From Candidatus Sulfotelmatobacter sp. (lineage in GTDB: Bacteria > Acidobacteriota > Terriglobia > Terriglobales > Acidobacteriaceae), in assembly GCA_017883385.1 (NCBI GenBank), contig JADGNQ010000001.1, positions 62,001-126,000 on the forward strand: a stretch of DNA of 64,000 bases, written 5' to 3'. This document shows positions 33,953 to 44,039 of the stretch, piece after piece. Position 1 is the first letter of the stretch. Each line of letters opens with the position of its first letter. The notes beneath the pieces were generated by a model. The model worked only from the letters and a program-made list of their open reading frames with translations, ran no database searches and was not told where the DNA came from. A program made the translations under genes and the position numbers.

Positions 33953-36639
33953 TAGATTTCCTTCTTCAACTCCGCCAGCAAATTCAGAGCTTCCAGCGGT
34001 GTCAGCCGGTTCAGATCTACTTCCCGCAGCTTATCCAGCACCGGCTGCGACAGCGGAGTAAAGATCGTCAACTGCGTCGCCGGCGGATTTGCTCCCGGCG
34101 AAAGGTGCGCAGTCGCCTGCGCCTCAGCGAATTCATGCTCAGCCAGCACCTCGCGCGCCCGAACGACGACTTCATTCGGCAACCCAGCCAGCTTGGCAAC
34201 TTCGATGCCGTAACTGCGGTCCGCCGCTCCGGGCTCAACTTTCCGCAGGAACACGATACCCCCGCCCGTCTCTTTTACTGAAACGTGATAGTTCTTCACC
34301 CCCGAAAGCTGCTCGGCCAGCTCGGTCAATTCGAAATAGTGCGTCGCGAACAGAGTCTTGGCCCGCACCCGCCCGTGCAAATACTCGACCGCGGCCCAAG
34401 CGATTGCCAGCCCGTCGTAGGTGGACGTACCACGCCCCACCTCATCGAGCAGAATAAGAGACCGCGCCGTCGCCGTATGCAGAATCGCCGCGGTCTCCGT
34501 CATCTCGACCATGAAGGTCGAACGCCCGCGCGCCAGATTGTCGCTCGCTCCAATGCGAGTGAACACGCGATCGACCACACTCAACCGCGCCGACCGTGCC
34601 GGAACAAACGATCCCATCTGCGCCAGAATCACGATCAACGCCGTCTGCCTGAGATAAGTCGACTTGCCTCCCATGTTAGGCCCGGTCAGCAGCAAGATGT
34701 TATGCGTGTTGCCATTCAAGTACAGATCGTTGGGCACGAAACGTTCGCTGCCTCCAGCCATTTCCTGCTGCTCGATCACCGGATGCCGGCCTTCAATGAT
34801 TTCCAGTTCGCTGCCTTGAGCCAGCGTCGCAAAAGCCGGACGGCAGTAGTTGCGCAGCGCGGCGATGTGAGCCAGCGAGGCGAGCACGTCTACCTCAGCA
34901 AGCGCCAGCGCGGTCTGCCGGATCCGCTTCGCTTCGCCCGCGATCGCTGTGCGCAGCTGAGTAAACAGGCGGCGCTCGATCTCAACGATCTTCTCCTGCG
35001 CGTCGAGGATCTTGGCCTCATACTCTTTCAGTTCGGGCGTGGTGAACCGCTCCGCCCCGACCAGAGTCTGCTTGCGTTCGTAGTCCGGCGGAACGAGGTT
35101 CAGGTTCGGCTTCGAAACTTCTATGTAGTAACCAAAGATGGAATTGAATTTCACTTTCAGCGACGAAATGCTGGTGCGCCCGCGTTCCCGCTGCTCGATC
35201 TGCGCCAGCACCTGCTTGCTGTTGCGCGACAGTTCGCGCAGTTCGTCGAGGTCGCCGTCCACACCGGCCGCGATCACGCCGCCGTCGGCAAAACTCAAAG
35301 GTGGCTCCGGTACGATCGTCTTCTCGATGCGCTCGCGTAGGTCCGCAAGCTCATCGAGCGACGTGTGCAGCATCGTCAGCCGCTCTGCCGTCATCCGTCC
35401 CAGCGCAGCCTTGATTGCCGGAATCTTCCCGAGCGATGCGGCCAGCGCCAGCACATCCCGCGGATTCGCAGTTTCCAGCGTGACCCGGCTCAGCAGTCTC
35501 TCCAGGTCGAGCACGCCATCCAGAGCCCTCCGCAATTCCTCGCGCGCCACGGTACCTTTAACGCCTGCTTCCACGGCGTCGAGCCGGGCATGGATCTCAT
35601 TCAGATCGAGCGACGGCCGCAGCAGCCACGCCCGCAGCAACCGCTTGCCCATGGGCGTTACCGCAGAATCGATGGACCGGAACAAGGTGACGCCCGCATC
35701 CGTGCCCGCAAACAGTGGCTCAATCAGCTCCAAATTGCGAACCGTGACCACGTCCAACACGAGGCAGTTCTGGCGCTCGTACCAACCAATACGATCCACG
35801 TGATCGAGCGACCCGCGCTGCGTGGAGCGCACGTAGTACAGAATCGCGCCCGCCGCGGATGCGGCCGCCGTTCGCCCCGCCAACCCGAATCCTTCCAAGG
35901 ACAAAACACCGAAATGGTTTTCGAGCAGAGGAATCGCGTGATCCGGAGTGAAAATCCAGTCATCGAGCGGAGTCTCGGTACAAGTGGTCCCTGCAGCCCG
36001 GGGCTGCGGGCCCATAGCTGACATTGCGCGCGTAGCGACGGGCGCCTCGCTCGTTCGTTCGAGCAAAGCGCGGCTGCTCCTATTCTCAAATAACGGTGCC
36101 GCCGATCCATACAGCAGTTCCTTCGGCCGCAGTTGCTCCAACTCCTCCTGCACCCTCCGCAGCGCGCCTTCGCCTGAAAACTCCGTCGCGCGAAACTCGC
36201 CTGTCGACAAATCCAGCGCCGCGAATCCCACTCGATCTCCAACCTGCGCCAGCGCCGCCAAAAAGTTGTTCTCATCCGATCCCAGCGACGAATCCGCCGC
36301 GGTTCCGGGTGTTACTACGCGCGTCACCGCCCGCCGCACCAACTTCTTGGCCAGGCTTGCATCCTCCATCTGCTCGCAAATGGCTACCTTGAAGCCCTTA
36401 CGAATCAGTTTCCCGATGTAGCCCTCGGCCGCATGATAGGGCACGCCGCACATGGGTATGGCGATTCCTTTCTCCTTGTTGCGCGAGGTCAGCGTGATCT
36501 GGAGTTCTTTCGCCGCCACCACCGCATCGTCGAAAAAGAGTTCATAGAAATCGCCCAACCGAAAGAATAAGAGCGCGGTGGGATGATCTTTCTTGACGGC
36601 GGCATACTGCCGCATCAGCGGAGTGGACGGCTCGGTCAT
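33952..36639 (-). CDS. mutS: DNA mismatch repair protein MutS
   Basis: An 895-residue MutS. The N-terminal mismatch-binding wedge [15 protein letters not shown] (Phe-X-Glu type) and the C-terminal ATPase ([43 protein letters not shown]) are intact. It recognises mispaired bases and recruits MutL. ATG 36639 ([16 protein letters not shown]) fits the family; an in-frame ATG at 36693 would add 18 residues. The 5' end is divergent from the galT-like gene, 114 bases away. Confidence 0.97.
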   Translation of the reverse strand: MTEPSTPLMRQYAAVKKDHPTALLFFRLGDFYELFFDDAVVAAKELQITLTSRNKEKGIAIPMCGVPYHAAEGYIGKLIRKGFKVAICEQMEDASLAKKLVRRAVTRVVTPGTAADSSLGSDENNFLAALAQVGDRVGFAALDLSTGEFRATEFSGEGALRRVQEELEQLRPKELLYGSAAPLFENRSSRALLERTSEAPVATRAMSAMGPQPRAAGTTCTETPLDDWIFTPDHAIPLLENHFGVLSLEGFGLAGRTAAASAAGAILYYVRSTQRGSLDHVDRIGWYERQNCLVLDVVTVRNLELIEPLFAGTDAGVTLFRSIDSAVTPMGKRLLRAWLLRPSLDLNEIHARLDAVEAGVKGTVAREELRRALDGVLDLERLLSRVTLETANPRDVLALAASLGKIPAIKAALGRMTAERLTMLHTSLDELADLRERIEKTIVPEPPLSFADGGVIAAGVDGDLDELRELSRNSKQVLAQIEQRERGRTSISSLKVKFNSIFGYYIEVSKPNLNLVPPDYERKQTLVGAERFTTPELKEYEAKILDAQEKIVEIERRLFTQLRTAIAGEAKRIRQTALALAEVDVLASLAHIAALRNYCRPAFATLAQGSELEIIEGRHPVIEQQEMAGGSERFVPNDLYLNGNTHNILLLTGPNMGGKSTYLRQTALIVILAQMGSFVPARSARLSVVDRVFTRIGASDNLARGRSTFMVEMTETAAILHTATARSLILLDEVGRGTSTYDGLAIAWAAVEYLHGRVRAKTLFATHYFELTELAEQLSGVKNYHVSVKETGGGIVFLRKVEPGAADRSYGIEVAKLAGLPNEVVVRAREVLAEHEFAEAQATAHLSPGANPPATQLTIFTPLSQPVLDKLREVDLNRLTPLEALNLLAELKKEI

Positions 36640-36753
36640 CGGGGCGGGCTTCGGCGGATTATAACAAAGCGCGCCGCTTGCCTTCTGCGCCATTTCGCAT
36701 GGCTCGGCTCGGAATTACAGTGGGAAATCGCGGTTGACGCCGGCTCACCTCAA

Positions 36754-37764
36754 GTGTTCTCCTTTCCTGTGGAACTCCGCAAAGATCCGATTACACGCTC
36801 GTGGGTCATCACGGGCGATGACCCTGCCGAATCCGGACCGCGCCCCGAGTCGGCCTGCCGTTTCTGCGCTGATTCAGGGACCCCCGCGCACGTGATTGCG
36901 ACCTCGCCGAACACGCCCGGAGTTCCATGGTCGGCGCGCTCCGTGGTTCACCCCACGCCGCTCTACCGTATCGAAGGCGAACCCGGCCGGCGCGGCGATG
37001 GCATTTATGACTGCATGCACTCCGTCGGCGCGCACGAAGTGCTGGTGGAAAACCCGCGCCACGACCGGCATCTGTGGAATGCCGGCGACGACGAGATCGC
37101 GTACTTTCTCCGCCTGGCCGCCGAACGTATTCTCGACCTCAAGCGCGACCCGCGCATCAAATACGTCAGCCTGTTCAAGGACTACGGAAAGAACGCCGGG
37201 CAGGAATTCAGCCATCCCACCTCGCAGATCACCGCGACCATGTTCGTCCCGCGGCGCGTGCTTTACGAGTTGCGCGCCGGTCGCGAGTACTTTGTCAGCA
37301 AGGAACGCTGTGTCTTTTGCGACATCCTCCAGCAGGAAGAGCGCCAGGCCCAGCGTGTCATCGAAGTTCGCAGCGACTATATTGCGCTGTGTCCTTACGC
37401 TCCTCGCGTCCCCTACGAGACCTGGATCTTGCCGCGCAATCACGACGCCTCTTTCGAACGGACTGGATTGAACAAGCCGGGACTGCGGACAAACTTGGCC
37501 GCTCTTCTGCGCCGCACGTTACAGCGGGTGCGCTCCGTGACCGAGGACTTTCACCTCGTGTTGCACACCTCTCCCAGTAGCATCCACCCCTCAAAGAATC
37601 TTGGCTACTGGAAGACCATTGACGACGACTACCACTGGCACATCGAGATTCTTCCCGTCATAAGCTCGAAGGCGCGCTCCTACACCTTCAAGGAGGTCTA
37701 CTATTCACCCGTCAGTTCCGAGACTGCAGTAAAGCAATTGCGAGAAGCGAAGATCGATGGCTGA
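36754..37764 (+). CDS. Galactose-1-phosphate uridylyltransferase-like protein with altered active-site motif
   Basis: A 336-residue GalT-family protein: FPVELRKDPITRSWVI at the N-terminus, CRFC and CVFC pairs likely binding zinc, and YHWHIEILP near the C-terminus. GalT transfers UMP between hexose phosphates through a His nucleophile in HPHxQ. Here the segment reads FSHPTSQITA, so the position of the second His is Thr. It may be a divergent transferase, use another residue or have a different activity. GTG 36754 is chosen since upstream codons are antisense to mutS. It is not linked to other Leloir genes here. Confidence 0.78.
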   Translation: MFSFPVELRKDPITRSWVITGDDPAESGPRPESACRFCADSGTPAHVIATSPNTPGVPWSARSVVHPTPLYRIEGEPGRRGDGIYDCMHSVGAHEVLVENPRHDRHLWNAGDDEIAYFLRLAAERILDLKRDPRIKYVSLFKDYGKNAGQEFSHPTSQITATMFVPRRVLYELRAGREYFVSKERCVFCDILQQEERQAQRVIEVRSDYIALCPYAPRVPYETWILPRNHDASFERTGLNKPGLRTNLAALLRRTLQRVRSVTEDFHLVLHTSPSSIHPSKNLGYWKTIDDDYHWHIEILPVISSKARSYTFKEVYYSPVSSETAVKQLREAKIDG

Positions 37765-37865
37765 GGATTGCTTTAGAGTGATTGTGTGGGGATAACTGTC
37801 CGCCGGGTGCGCTGGTTCTCACTGGCCCTAGCCACGTACGCCGACGATCGAAACTCGAGGTCAAT

Positions 37866-38237
37866 TTGACCGTCAAAGTGCAAGCCCTAGTCCCCATGGC
37901 CCATGTTGCCAGCGTGCAGCGCTCCGTCGACTTCTACAAACTGCTCGGGATGGAAGTTCGCAACAGTCTGCGCGATCACTCAGACGCACTGCAATGGGTC
38001 TATCTGTTCTGTGACCAGGCCCAGTTGATGTGTGCCCGCGCATCCGGGCCCGTCATCGCCAGTCAGCAGGCCGTTCTCTTCTATCTCTACTCGCCCGATC
38101 TGATTGCATTGCGCGAACATCTGCTGGCGAGCGGTTTGAAAGTGTCGTCGATTACTTATCCCGACTACATGCCTAAGGGCGAGATTCGCATAGAGGATCC
38201 GGACGGCTACGTGCTGCTCATCGGCCAGACGGGCTAA
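37866..38237 (+). CDS. VOC-superfamily (glyoxalase/bleomycin-resistance fold) protein
   Basis: A 123-residue single-module VOC protein. The typical strand-helix opening ASVQRSVDFYKLLGMEVRN and closing IRIEDPDGYVLLIGQTG with the metal-ligand Glu region are visible. Such proteins are metal-dependent lyases, dioxygenases or binding proteins; the substrate is unknown. TTG 37866 has GAGG five bases upstream, and the residues before it in the track have no family match. Confidence 0.75.
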   Translation: MTVKVQALVPMAHVASVQRSVDFYKLLGMEVRNSLRDHSDALQWVYLFCDQAQLMCARASGPVIASQQAVLFYLYSPDLIALREHLLASGLKVSSITYPDYMPKGEIRIEDPDGYVLLIGQTG

Positions 38238-38262
38238 GAGCCGCGCCTTCGAGCACAGCCGA

Positions 38263-38291
38263 CTCGCTACCAGAGCGAAGGCAGTAGCGAG
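38263..38291. repeat. Intergenic inverted repeat CTCGCTAC...GTAGCGAG
   Basis: An 8-bp perfect inverted repeat with a 13-base spacer, flanked by CTTCGAG and CTTCGAAG, 25 bases after the VOC stop codon. No T-run follows, so it reads as a small palindromic repeat rather than a terminator. The rest of 38238-38454 has no gene. Confidence 0.5.
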
Positions 38292-38454
38292 ACGCTTCGA
38301 AGTGTTTCGGGCTCGATGCTTGAACCACAATTCACCTTCTGCAAACTGAAACGCTCACGGATCCTGCCGCACCATACGAGTGTAGGGTGGCCGCACCCAG
38401 AGGCCGCCAGGCGGGCAGTCGCGGCACCAGGACGGCCCGCAGCAGGAGGATTCT

Positions 38455-39018
38455 ATGGCCGCATCACTAGCTTCGCCAATGGGCCTCGCGCCTTCAACTT
38501 CTGAGGAAATGGCTGGCGTCGTGTGCTCAGTCGACTGGAAGACCACGTATCCGCCAGAGGCATGGCGGCGAATCCGGTGGGAAGGGATTTATCTCGCTTG
38601 TGTGCTGTCGTTCGCAGTGGTAGTGACGACGATCCTGTTGCGCATGGACCTCTCGAAACACGACGTGGCTCAACGGTTTCTTTGCTGTGCCCTCGGAGGC
38701 ATTGCCGGTAGCTGGATCTACGCGATGAAGTGGTATGTCCGCGCCATCACCAATCACATTTGGCGCCACGACCTCATTGTCTGGCGGGTGACATCGCCTT
38801 TTATGGGCATATTTCTGTCGGTCTCGGCCTATGCAGTGGTCCAAGCCGGCCTTCTTGGAATAACGTTTGAAGCCAGTTCCGGCACCGATCCCAGGCTTTA
38901 CGCCTACGCTGTAGGCTTCCTGGTTGGAATGTGTTCCGATGTGGTGATGGGAAAGCTCACCGAAGTTGCCGAAACTGTTTTCGGCAAGACTACATCCCGG
39001 CACCTCCAGAAGCACTAG
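38455..39018 (+). CDS. Membrane protein of unknown function, four predicted membrane segments
   Basis: A 187-residue protein with hydrophobic segments at about residues 46-62 (GIYLACVLSFAVVVTTILL), 78-95 (RFLCCALGGIAGSWIYAM), 118-140 (SPFMGIFLSVSAYAVVQAGLLGI) and 153-170 (LYAYAVGFLVGMCSDVVMG). AGGAGG lies 5 bases before the ATG, so expression is likely. I do not recognise the family. No operon partner: 122 bases to the next start. Confidence 0.65.
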   Translation: MAASLASPMGLAPSTSEEMAGVVCSVDWKTTYPPEAWRRIRWEGIYLACVLSFAVVVTTILLRMDLSKHDVAQRFLCCALGGIAGSWIYAMKWYVRAITNHIWRHDLIVWRVTSPFMGIFLSVSAYAVVQAGLLGITFEASSGTDPRLYAYAVGFLVGMCSDVVMGKLTEVAETVFGKTTSRHLQKH

Positions 39019-39140
39019 CTGGGCTGGCACAGTGAAGGATTGCAGTAGCGCAGAAAATGCGCATTGAGCCCCGGGGGGACGACACTAGTCCTCCCCAATT
39101 GGCGTCCTGCTACAATCCCTGCCGTCAGGAGACGCCCACC

Positions 39141-40067
39141 GTGAAACGCTCCCTCTGTTTCGTCTTACTTGTTGCCACCAGCTTTGCCCAGACTGCGGCG
39201 CCACTCCCGTTGCTCGGCAAACATAAGGTTCTGTGGCAGAAGTTGGAGTCGAGTATTCAGGAGGTTGACCAGCATCTCGATGGCGTCATGGGAGTAGCAA
39301 TCAAGGATCTCGCCACTGGTGACCACGTCTTCCTGCGCGAAGACGAAGTATTTGCTCAGGCCAGTTCCATCAAAATCACGGTTCTCGCCAATCTTTACTT
39401 GCAGGCCGAGCAAGGCAAACTCAAGCTCAACGATCTATACACTGTGCAGGCTTCCGATCTCGTTCCCGATAGCGACATCATGGGCGGACTAACGCCTGGC
39501 GTCACCCGGGTAACCTTGCGCGATCTGGCGACCATGATGGTTGCCGTCAGCGACAATTCCGCGACGAACGTGCTCATTGACCGCGTTGGCATGCAGAACG
39601 TCAACGCCATGCTCGACTCGCTCGCCCTCTCACGCACACGCCTGCGCCGCAAGATGATGGACCTTCAGGCCGCGAAGGAAGGCCGTGAGAACATTTCCAC
39701 CCCGCGTGAAATGATGACCTTGCTCGATGCCATCTACCACGGCAAGGTCCTGAACAAAGAGTCCACCACCGATTTCTTTAAAGTGTTAAGCACGAACAAA
39801 GATTCCTGGATTCCCCGCGATCTGCCCGCCGACCTCAAGATCGCCAACAAGCCCGGCGCGCTGGAGGCGGTACGCAATGACTCCGGCATCGTGTTCGTCG
39901 AAGGCCGCCCTTACGTGATTTGCGTCATGACCTCGTTTCTCCGCAACGAACGCGACGGCGAAGAAGCCATCAGCCAAGTCTCGCTCGCAACTTGGCGCAT
40001 GTTCGACCGCCTAAGTCGTGCTACGGAGTATGGAAGGGTTGTGTCTCCGGGGAACGGCAGTCGGTGA
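39141..40067 (+). CDS. Secreted class A beta-lactamase-related serine hydrolase
   Basis: A 308-residue protein with a signal peptide (SLCFVLLVATSFAQ). The class A motifs are recognisable: SxxK as ASSIKIT, SDN as AVSDNSATN, a Glu in the omega-loop region (KEGRENISTP), and KTG replaced by KPG (NKPGALEAV). It could be a beta-lactamase or a peptidoglycan/ester hydrolase; the KPG change makes strong drug hydrolysis uncertain. GTG 39141 has CAGGAG nine bases upstream and puts the signal peptide first. Confidence 0.82.
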   Translation: MKRSLCFVLLVATSFAQTAAPLPLLGKHKVLWQKLESSIQEVDQHLDGVMGVAIKDLATGDHVFLREDEVFAQASSIKITVLANLYLQAEQGKLKLNDLYTVQASDLVPDSDIMGGLTPGVTRVTLRDLATMMVAVSDNSATNVLIDRVGMQNVNAMLDSLALSRTRLRRKMMDLQAAKEGRENISTPREMMTLLDAIYHGKVLNKESTTDFFKVLSTNKDSWIPRDLPADLKIANKPGALEAVRNDSGIVFVEGRPYVICVMTSFLRNERDGEEAISQVSLATWRMFDRLSRATEYGRVVSPGNGSR

Positions 40068-40152
40068 GCCCGCTCTGACCGAAGTCGATCTACGACCGCA
40101 AAGTAGTGCACATCTGCTGTGGATAACTAAGAAAATAAAGCCGGCTCCCTCG

Positions 40153-40181
40153 TTGTTATCCCGCGCGAACCGCGCTACCAT
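40153..40181 (+). promoter_or_regulatory. Sigma-70-like promoter for the S53 protease leader
   Basis: TTGTTA and TACCAT are separated by 17 bp, a good sigma-70 geometry. It would give a transcript with about 195 bases of untranslated leader before ATG 40384. This is the only promoter-like pair I saw in the 316-base gap. Confidence 0.45.
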
Positions 40182-40212
40182 GGCCGCCATTCGCCGATTC
40201 AACCTTGAAGTT

Positions 40213-40288
40213 GTTGAGCCCGGAAGCTCACCAACACGTCGGCGAACTGGGGTTCCGCCGGCAACCACACGGGGGTTTCACGGTTGCC
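40213..40288 (+). promoter_or_regulatory. Structured leader with three consecutive hairpins before the S53 protease gene
   Basis: Three adjoining hairpins can be drawn: GTT-GAGC/GCTC-acc-AAC (40213-40235), GGCGAAC-tggg-GTTC-c-GCC (40241-40259) and GGCAACC/GGTTGCC (40260-40288). They end 95 bases before ATG 40384. I do not recognise a known riboswitch class; a cis-acting RNA element is inference. Confidence 0.4.
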
Positions 40289-40383
40289 AATTCCAACCGC
40301 AGTCAACTCGGCTTGAGTGGGGATCGTTCCCGAGGGTTTCGATCCGTCTGCCCAGGCTCTCCACTTCTTCCCAGGAGGATGTA

Positions 40384-42561
40384 ATGGATTTGAAGAACGA
40401 AAGAGTGTACCCGACAGCCAGTCTCCGCCATCGGCGGACCCCTTGGCTGAGTGTCGCCATTGCTGCATTCGTTGCAAGCACGGTTCTGCCGGCGCTTGCG
40501 GCGAGCGGACAGTTCGTCGCTCACAACACACCCAACTACGTAAAAACCGCAAAGAACCTTGGAACCGAGAATCCGTCGAAGGCCATTGAGATCAGCGTGT
40601 GGTTGAATCCGCACAATCGGGCTGGGATGGACGAACTGGCGCGACAACTCTACGACCGCACCTCGCCCAACTACCGTCACTTTCTAACCCGTGCGCAGAT
40701 TGATGCGCGATTTGCGCCCACTGCCGCGGAAGCCAAGACAGTTCGAGACTATCTGGAAGCGCACAACCTAAAGGTCGTGAGATTCGGGCCCAGCAATTTC
40801 TTCGTGAGAGCCAAGGGCACGGTAGGCGACGTGGAGACGGCGTTTCACATCATGTTGAACAACTACCAGGTTCGCGGCGAAGTGATTCGCGCCAATGACC
40901 GGGATCCCTACGTCGACGGCGCTGCCGCTCCGTTGGTGCGGTCCATTTCCGGATTGGACACGGGCAAGTATCAGCATCCCATGATGGCCAAGCCAACATC
41001 GCTGCCTAAACAGAAGGCCGGCACAGCGATCGGTCTGAAGACGGCGAGCGCCCTCACGCCCGACGACTTCTTCAACAACAACTGCTTCGACGGTACGGAA
41101 ACGGACGTGTTTTCCAACAACAACAACGGTTCCTTCCCGATTGGCACGTACAAAGGCAATCACCTGAACCTGCAAAGCCTGACCAGCGCCGGTTGCGGCT
41201 ATACCCCGCCGATGATCCAGACTGCCTACAATCTCAGCGGCCTGTATGCCGAGGGATTCGACGGCTCCGGCCAAACCATCGGCATCATCGACTGGTGCGG
41301 TTCGCTGACCATTCAGAACGACGCCAACGCTTTCTCAGCCCAGTTCGGGCTGCCGGCGCTGACCTCGTCGAACTTTGCTATCACTTATATCCCGACGGCC
41401 AGCACCTGCCAGGCCGCCGACCAGGTGGAAATCAACATTGACGTAGAGTGGGCGCATGCTGTTGCCCCCGGCGCGAATATCAATCTGATCGTTCCGCCCT
41501 CGGCGACTTTCCTTGACGTGGACGAGGCTGAATTCACGGCTGTGAGCTATGGCCTTGCGAATGTCATTTCGGGGAGCTACGGCTCCGTCGAATCGTTCAC
41601 CCCGACGAGCATTCTCGAAACTGAGAACCTGATTTCCGAGATTGCTTCCATCTCGGGCATCTCCACCAACTTCTCCTCTGGCGACGATGGTGATTTCAGC
41701 TTCTTTGGCATTCCCGCCACCGTCAGCGCTCCGGCGGACTCGCCCTGGGCCACGGCCGTGGGTGGTGTCAGCCTGGCGCTGAACCCAGATAACTCCATCG
41801 CATGGCAATCCGGTTGGGGAAACAATGAAGTCTTGCTTGCGGAGGAAGGTTTCGTCTTCGATCCGCCCCTCAGCTTTGGATTCATCGGCGGTTCCGGCGG
41901 AGGTCCAAGCAACTGCGTCACCGTCGACGCCAACTTCAATTGCCTCGCTGGCTTCCCCAAGCCGTCGTTCCAGAAGAAGTTGCCCGGAAAGTATCGCCAG
42001 GTTCCGGACATTGCATGGCTGGCGGATCCGTTCACTGGAGCCGTAATCGCCATCACGGTTCCCGGCCAGGTTCCTTCACTGGTTTGGCAGGTATGGGGCG
42101 GAACGAGCGTGGCCGCGCCCATGTTCTCCGGATTGTGGGCGATTGCGAACCAGGAGGCGGGCGTTGCTCTTGGACAGGCCGCTCCCTATTTGTATTCGCT
42201 ACCTGCGGGAGCGGTTACCGACATCGTTCCCTTTGGCGCTAAGAACAACGTGACCGCGTCGATTCAAGAGTCAGCCACAGTCACGACTAAGTACACCCCG
42301 AATGAGGTATTGGGCGGCACAGCGCAAGGAAAGTACGTCAGCGCGCTGTGGGACTATCCCGCATTTCAGGATACCGCTCTTGTCATCTCGTTCGGAACCG
42401 ACTGCTCAACGGAGCCTCCTGCCGAGTTCTTCGGCACGCTCTGCACCGACCCCACCAGTCTGAAGACGAAAATAGGTTGGGACAACGTTACCGGCGTGGG
42501 AACTCCGAACGCGAAGGCGTTCGCCGATGCCTTCGCCCCAGCGCCCAACGTGAAGAAATAG
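40384..42561 (+). CDS. Secreted S53 peptidase (sedolisin/kumamolisin-like) with pro-domain
   Basis: A 725-residue protein: signal peptide (SVAIAAFVASTVLPALAASG), activation pro-domain (VWLNPHNRAGMDELARQLYDRTSPNYRHFLTRAQ), then a subtilisin-fold catalytic domain. The sedolisin Glu/Asp pair is in EINIDVEWAHAVAPGA, the Ser in GGTSVAAPMFSGLWAI, and the calcium-site end in IGWDNVTGVGTPNAKAF. These enzymes are acid-active secreted endopeptidases, common in acid-soil bacteria. AGGAGG lies 5 bases before ATG 40384. A strong terminator follows and a structured leader precedes it. Confidence 0.93.
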   Translation: MDLKNERVYPTASLRHRRTPWLSVAIAAFVASTVLPALAASGQFVAHNTPNYVKTAKNLGTENPSKAIEISVWLNPHNRAGMDELARQLYDRTSPNYRHFLTRAQIDARFAPTAAEAKTVRDYLEAHNLKVVRFGPSNFFVRAKGTVGDVETAFHIMLNNYQVRGEVIRANDRDPYVDGAAAPLVRSISGLDTGKYQHPMMAKPTSLPKQKAGTAIGLKTASALTPDDFFNNNCFDGTETDVFSNNNNGSFPIGTYKGNHLNLQSLTSAGCGYTPPMIQTAYNLSGLYAEGFDGSGQTIGIIDWCGSLTIQNDANAFSAQFGLPALTSSNFAITYIPTASTCQAADQVEINIDVEWAHAVAPGANINLIVPPSATFLDVDEAEFTAVSYGLANVISGSYGSVESFTPTSILETENLISEIASISGISTNFSSGDDGDFSFFGIPATVSAPADSPWATAVGGVSLALNPDNSIAWQSGWGNNEVLLAEEGFVFDPPLSFGFIGGSGGGPSNCVTVDANFNCLAGFPKPSFQKKLPGKYRQVPDIAWLADPFTGAVIAITVPGQVPSLVWQVWGGTSVAAPMFSGLWAIANQEAGVALGQAAPYLYSLPAGAVTDIVPFGAKNNVTASIQESATVTTKYTPNEVLGGTAQGKYVSALWDYPAFQDTALVISFGTDCSTEPPAEFFGTLCTDPTSLKTKIGWDNVTGVGTPNAKAFADAFAPAPNVKK

Positions 42562-42583
42562 TTGAAGGTGTCGCTGTTACACG

Positions 42584-42619
42584 GCCTCCGCTGCCCCTTC
42601 GGGCGGCGGAGGCATTTTT
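42584..42619 (+). terminator. Rho-independent terminator of the S53 protease gene
   Basis: GCCTCCGC-t-GCCC closes on GGGC-g-GCGGAGGC across a CTTC loop and is followed by ATTTTT. It is 22 bases past the stop codon; the clearest terminator in the window. Confidence 0.9.
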
Positions 42620-42791
42620 CTTGTGGTCGAGGAACCAATCGAGGCTGGACGTCTCATGAATCGTTATAGGAAGTGAATCGCCGGGGAAAGGGCACGGCTA
42701 GCTGTTCCGTCATTAGCCAATAAGAACGCGAGCTTGGGCGCTGTCAAGCCCGGCTGACTCCGTCCCGCGCGGTCGAAGGCGGACGCAGCCT

Positions 42792-43772
42792 TTATCTGTG
42801 GCAGTTGAAGATCAGATCCGATGCGATCGTCTGCGCTCCGTCGAGAACGTCGGGGATTGAGTGCGGTGCATCCGCCATGCAGCCGTAGCTCGTGGGTTGC
42901 GCGATCCGCGACTGGTAGTTCAATCCCTGCCGAATTGCAGAGGATGTGTCCAAGCCCCCGAAGAGAAAACGTATCTTCGTATTTGGATAGCTCAGGACCG
43001 CATCGGGTGAAGTCACCGAATCGAAAAGAAACTGTTCCTGATCTTGCGTGCCGTGGGTCTGCAAGTCGGTGGAGCAGTACGGCCCTGGGTATGCGGGATC
43101 GACGTAGTCGATCGCATTCGTCTTACCCACTCCCATTCTGACGTCCGCTCCCGAACAATACTCAACCGCGGGCGCCACGTTGTTGATGCAGGCATAGTCC
43201 ACGCGATTGAAGGGCGGGCCACTTGTCATTTCGGCAAACGACAGAAACTTCCCCAGCCCGTAGTGGGCCAGCCCCTCGCCGATGATTTGTCCACCGGCGG
43301 AGTTGCCGGTCGCGCACAGCGGCGCGCCTTCAGTCTGGTTGTCATAGACCCACTGAACGACGGTCGCATAGCGGCAGCTCGCTACTCGAACTCCCAGGCC
43401 TGCGGCGTCGTACTCCCAGCCCGGACTGGTTGAGAACGGCTGCCCAAAAGTCAATTCGACTGCCGTAAACCTCGCGTTGACTACGTCCCGGACAGTGGAC
43501 GGGCCATATTTATAGGCCTCATAAAGGGCTGTTACGTCGCCGCCGCTGGTGAAGATGACCGTGCCATGCGAGTGGCGCGAGGGCGCGATGACTTTGACGT
43601 AAGCCGTGTAATCCGGGATCTGCGGGCAAGTGATGTCAAGAGCGTAGCAAACAGTTGCCCTCAGGCCGCTGGCCGGACAGCTTACCGGAGAAGCCTTGAT
43701 GGTACCCAGTTGATCTTGCGCAGCAGCGAATGAACCCAGGAGTAAGAAGAACGCCAGCGCGGCCAGTTTCAT
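42792..43772 (-). CDS. Secreted alpha/beta-hydrolase-like protein
   Basis: A 326-residue protein with signal peptide (LAALAFFLLLGSFAAAQ) and ten or so cysteines, suggesting disulfides. A likely catalytic triad can be read: Ser in CATGNSAGGQIIGEG (GxSxG), Asp in FLFGGLDTSS and His in MADAPHSIPDVLDG. This suggests an esterase or lipase-type activity outside the cytoplasm; the substrate is unknown. The 267-base region upstream, shared with the EAL gene end, holds no gene. Confidence 0.65.
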   Translation of the reverse strand: MKLAALAFFLLLGSFAAAQDQLGTIKASPVSCPASGLRATVCYALDITCPQIPDYTAYVKVIAPSRHSHGTVIFTSGGDVTALYEAYKYGPSTVRDVVNARFTAVELTFGQPFSTSPGWEYDAAGLGVRVASCRYATVVQWVYDNQTEGAPLCATGNSAGGQIIGEGLAHYGLGKFLSFAEMTSGPPFNRVDYACINNVAPAVEYCSGADVRMGVGKTNAIDYVDPAYPGPYCSTDLQTHGTQDQEQFLFDSVTSPDAVLSYPNTKIRFLFGGLDTSSAIRQGLNYQSRIAQPTSYGCMADAPHSIPDVLDGAQTIASDLIFNCHR

Positions 43773-44039
43773 TTTCCGCCATCCTCACACACGAAGTTTT
43801 TGCCTGATCCCCAGTTCCTGTGGCAGTGAACTTTCACAGCAAACGAGTGCAGGCTTGCCCTTGGAAGTCTCGGGGAGAAGGTGCTAGCCGTACTGGAGAC
43901 TCAAACCATCCAGCAGTGGAAGCACAAACAGCGGGCCATCCAGCTTTGCCTGGCATCTTAGCATGGTTCCACGGAGGTGAATCTAGCCGGAAAGTGCCAT
44001 TCCGCTCAATAAAGAGAGAGTGAAAGAACTTGCGACTGC

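Noticed and set aside
40213-40288. Known riboswitch (SAM-I, because of CCGGCAACC; c-di-GMP-I) in the S53 leader
   Set aside because: Only a short string matches; the rest of either consensus is absent, so it is listed only as an unidentified structured leader.
43773-44039. c-di-GMP-I riboswitch next to the GGDEF-EAL gene
   Set aside because: No matching conserved core could be found on either strand.
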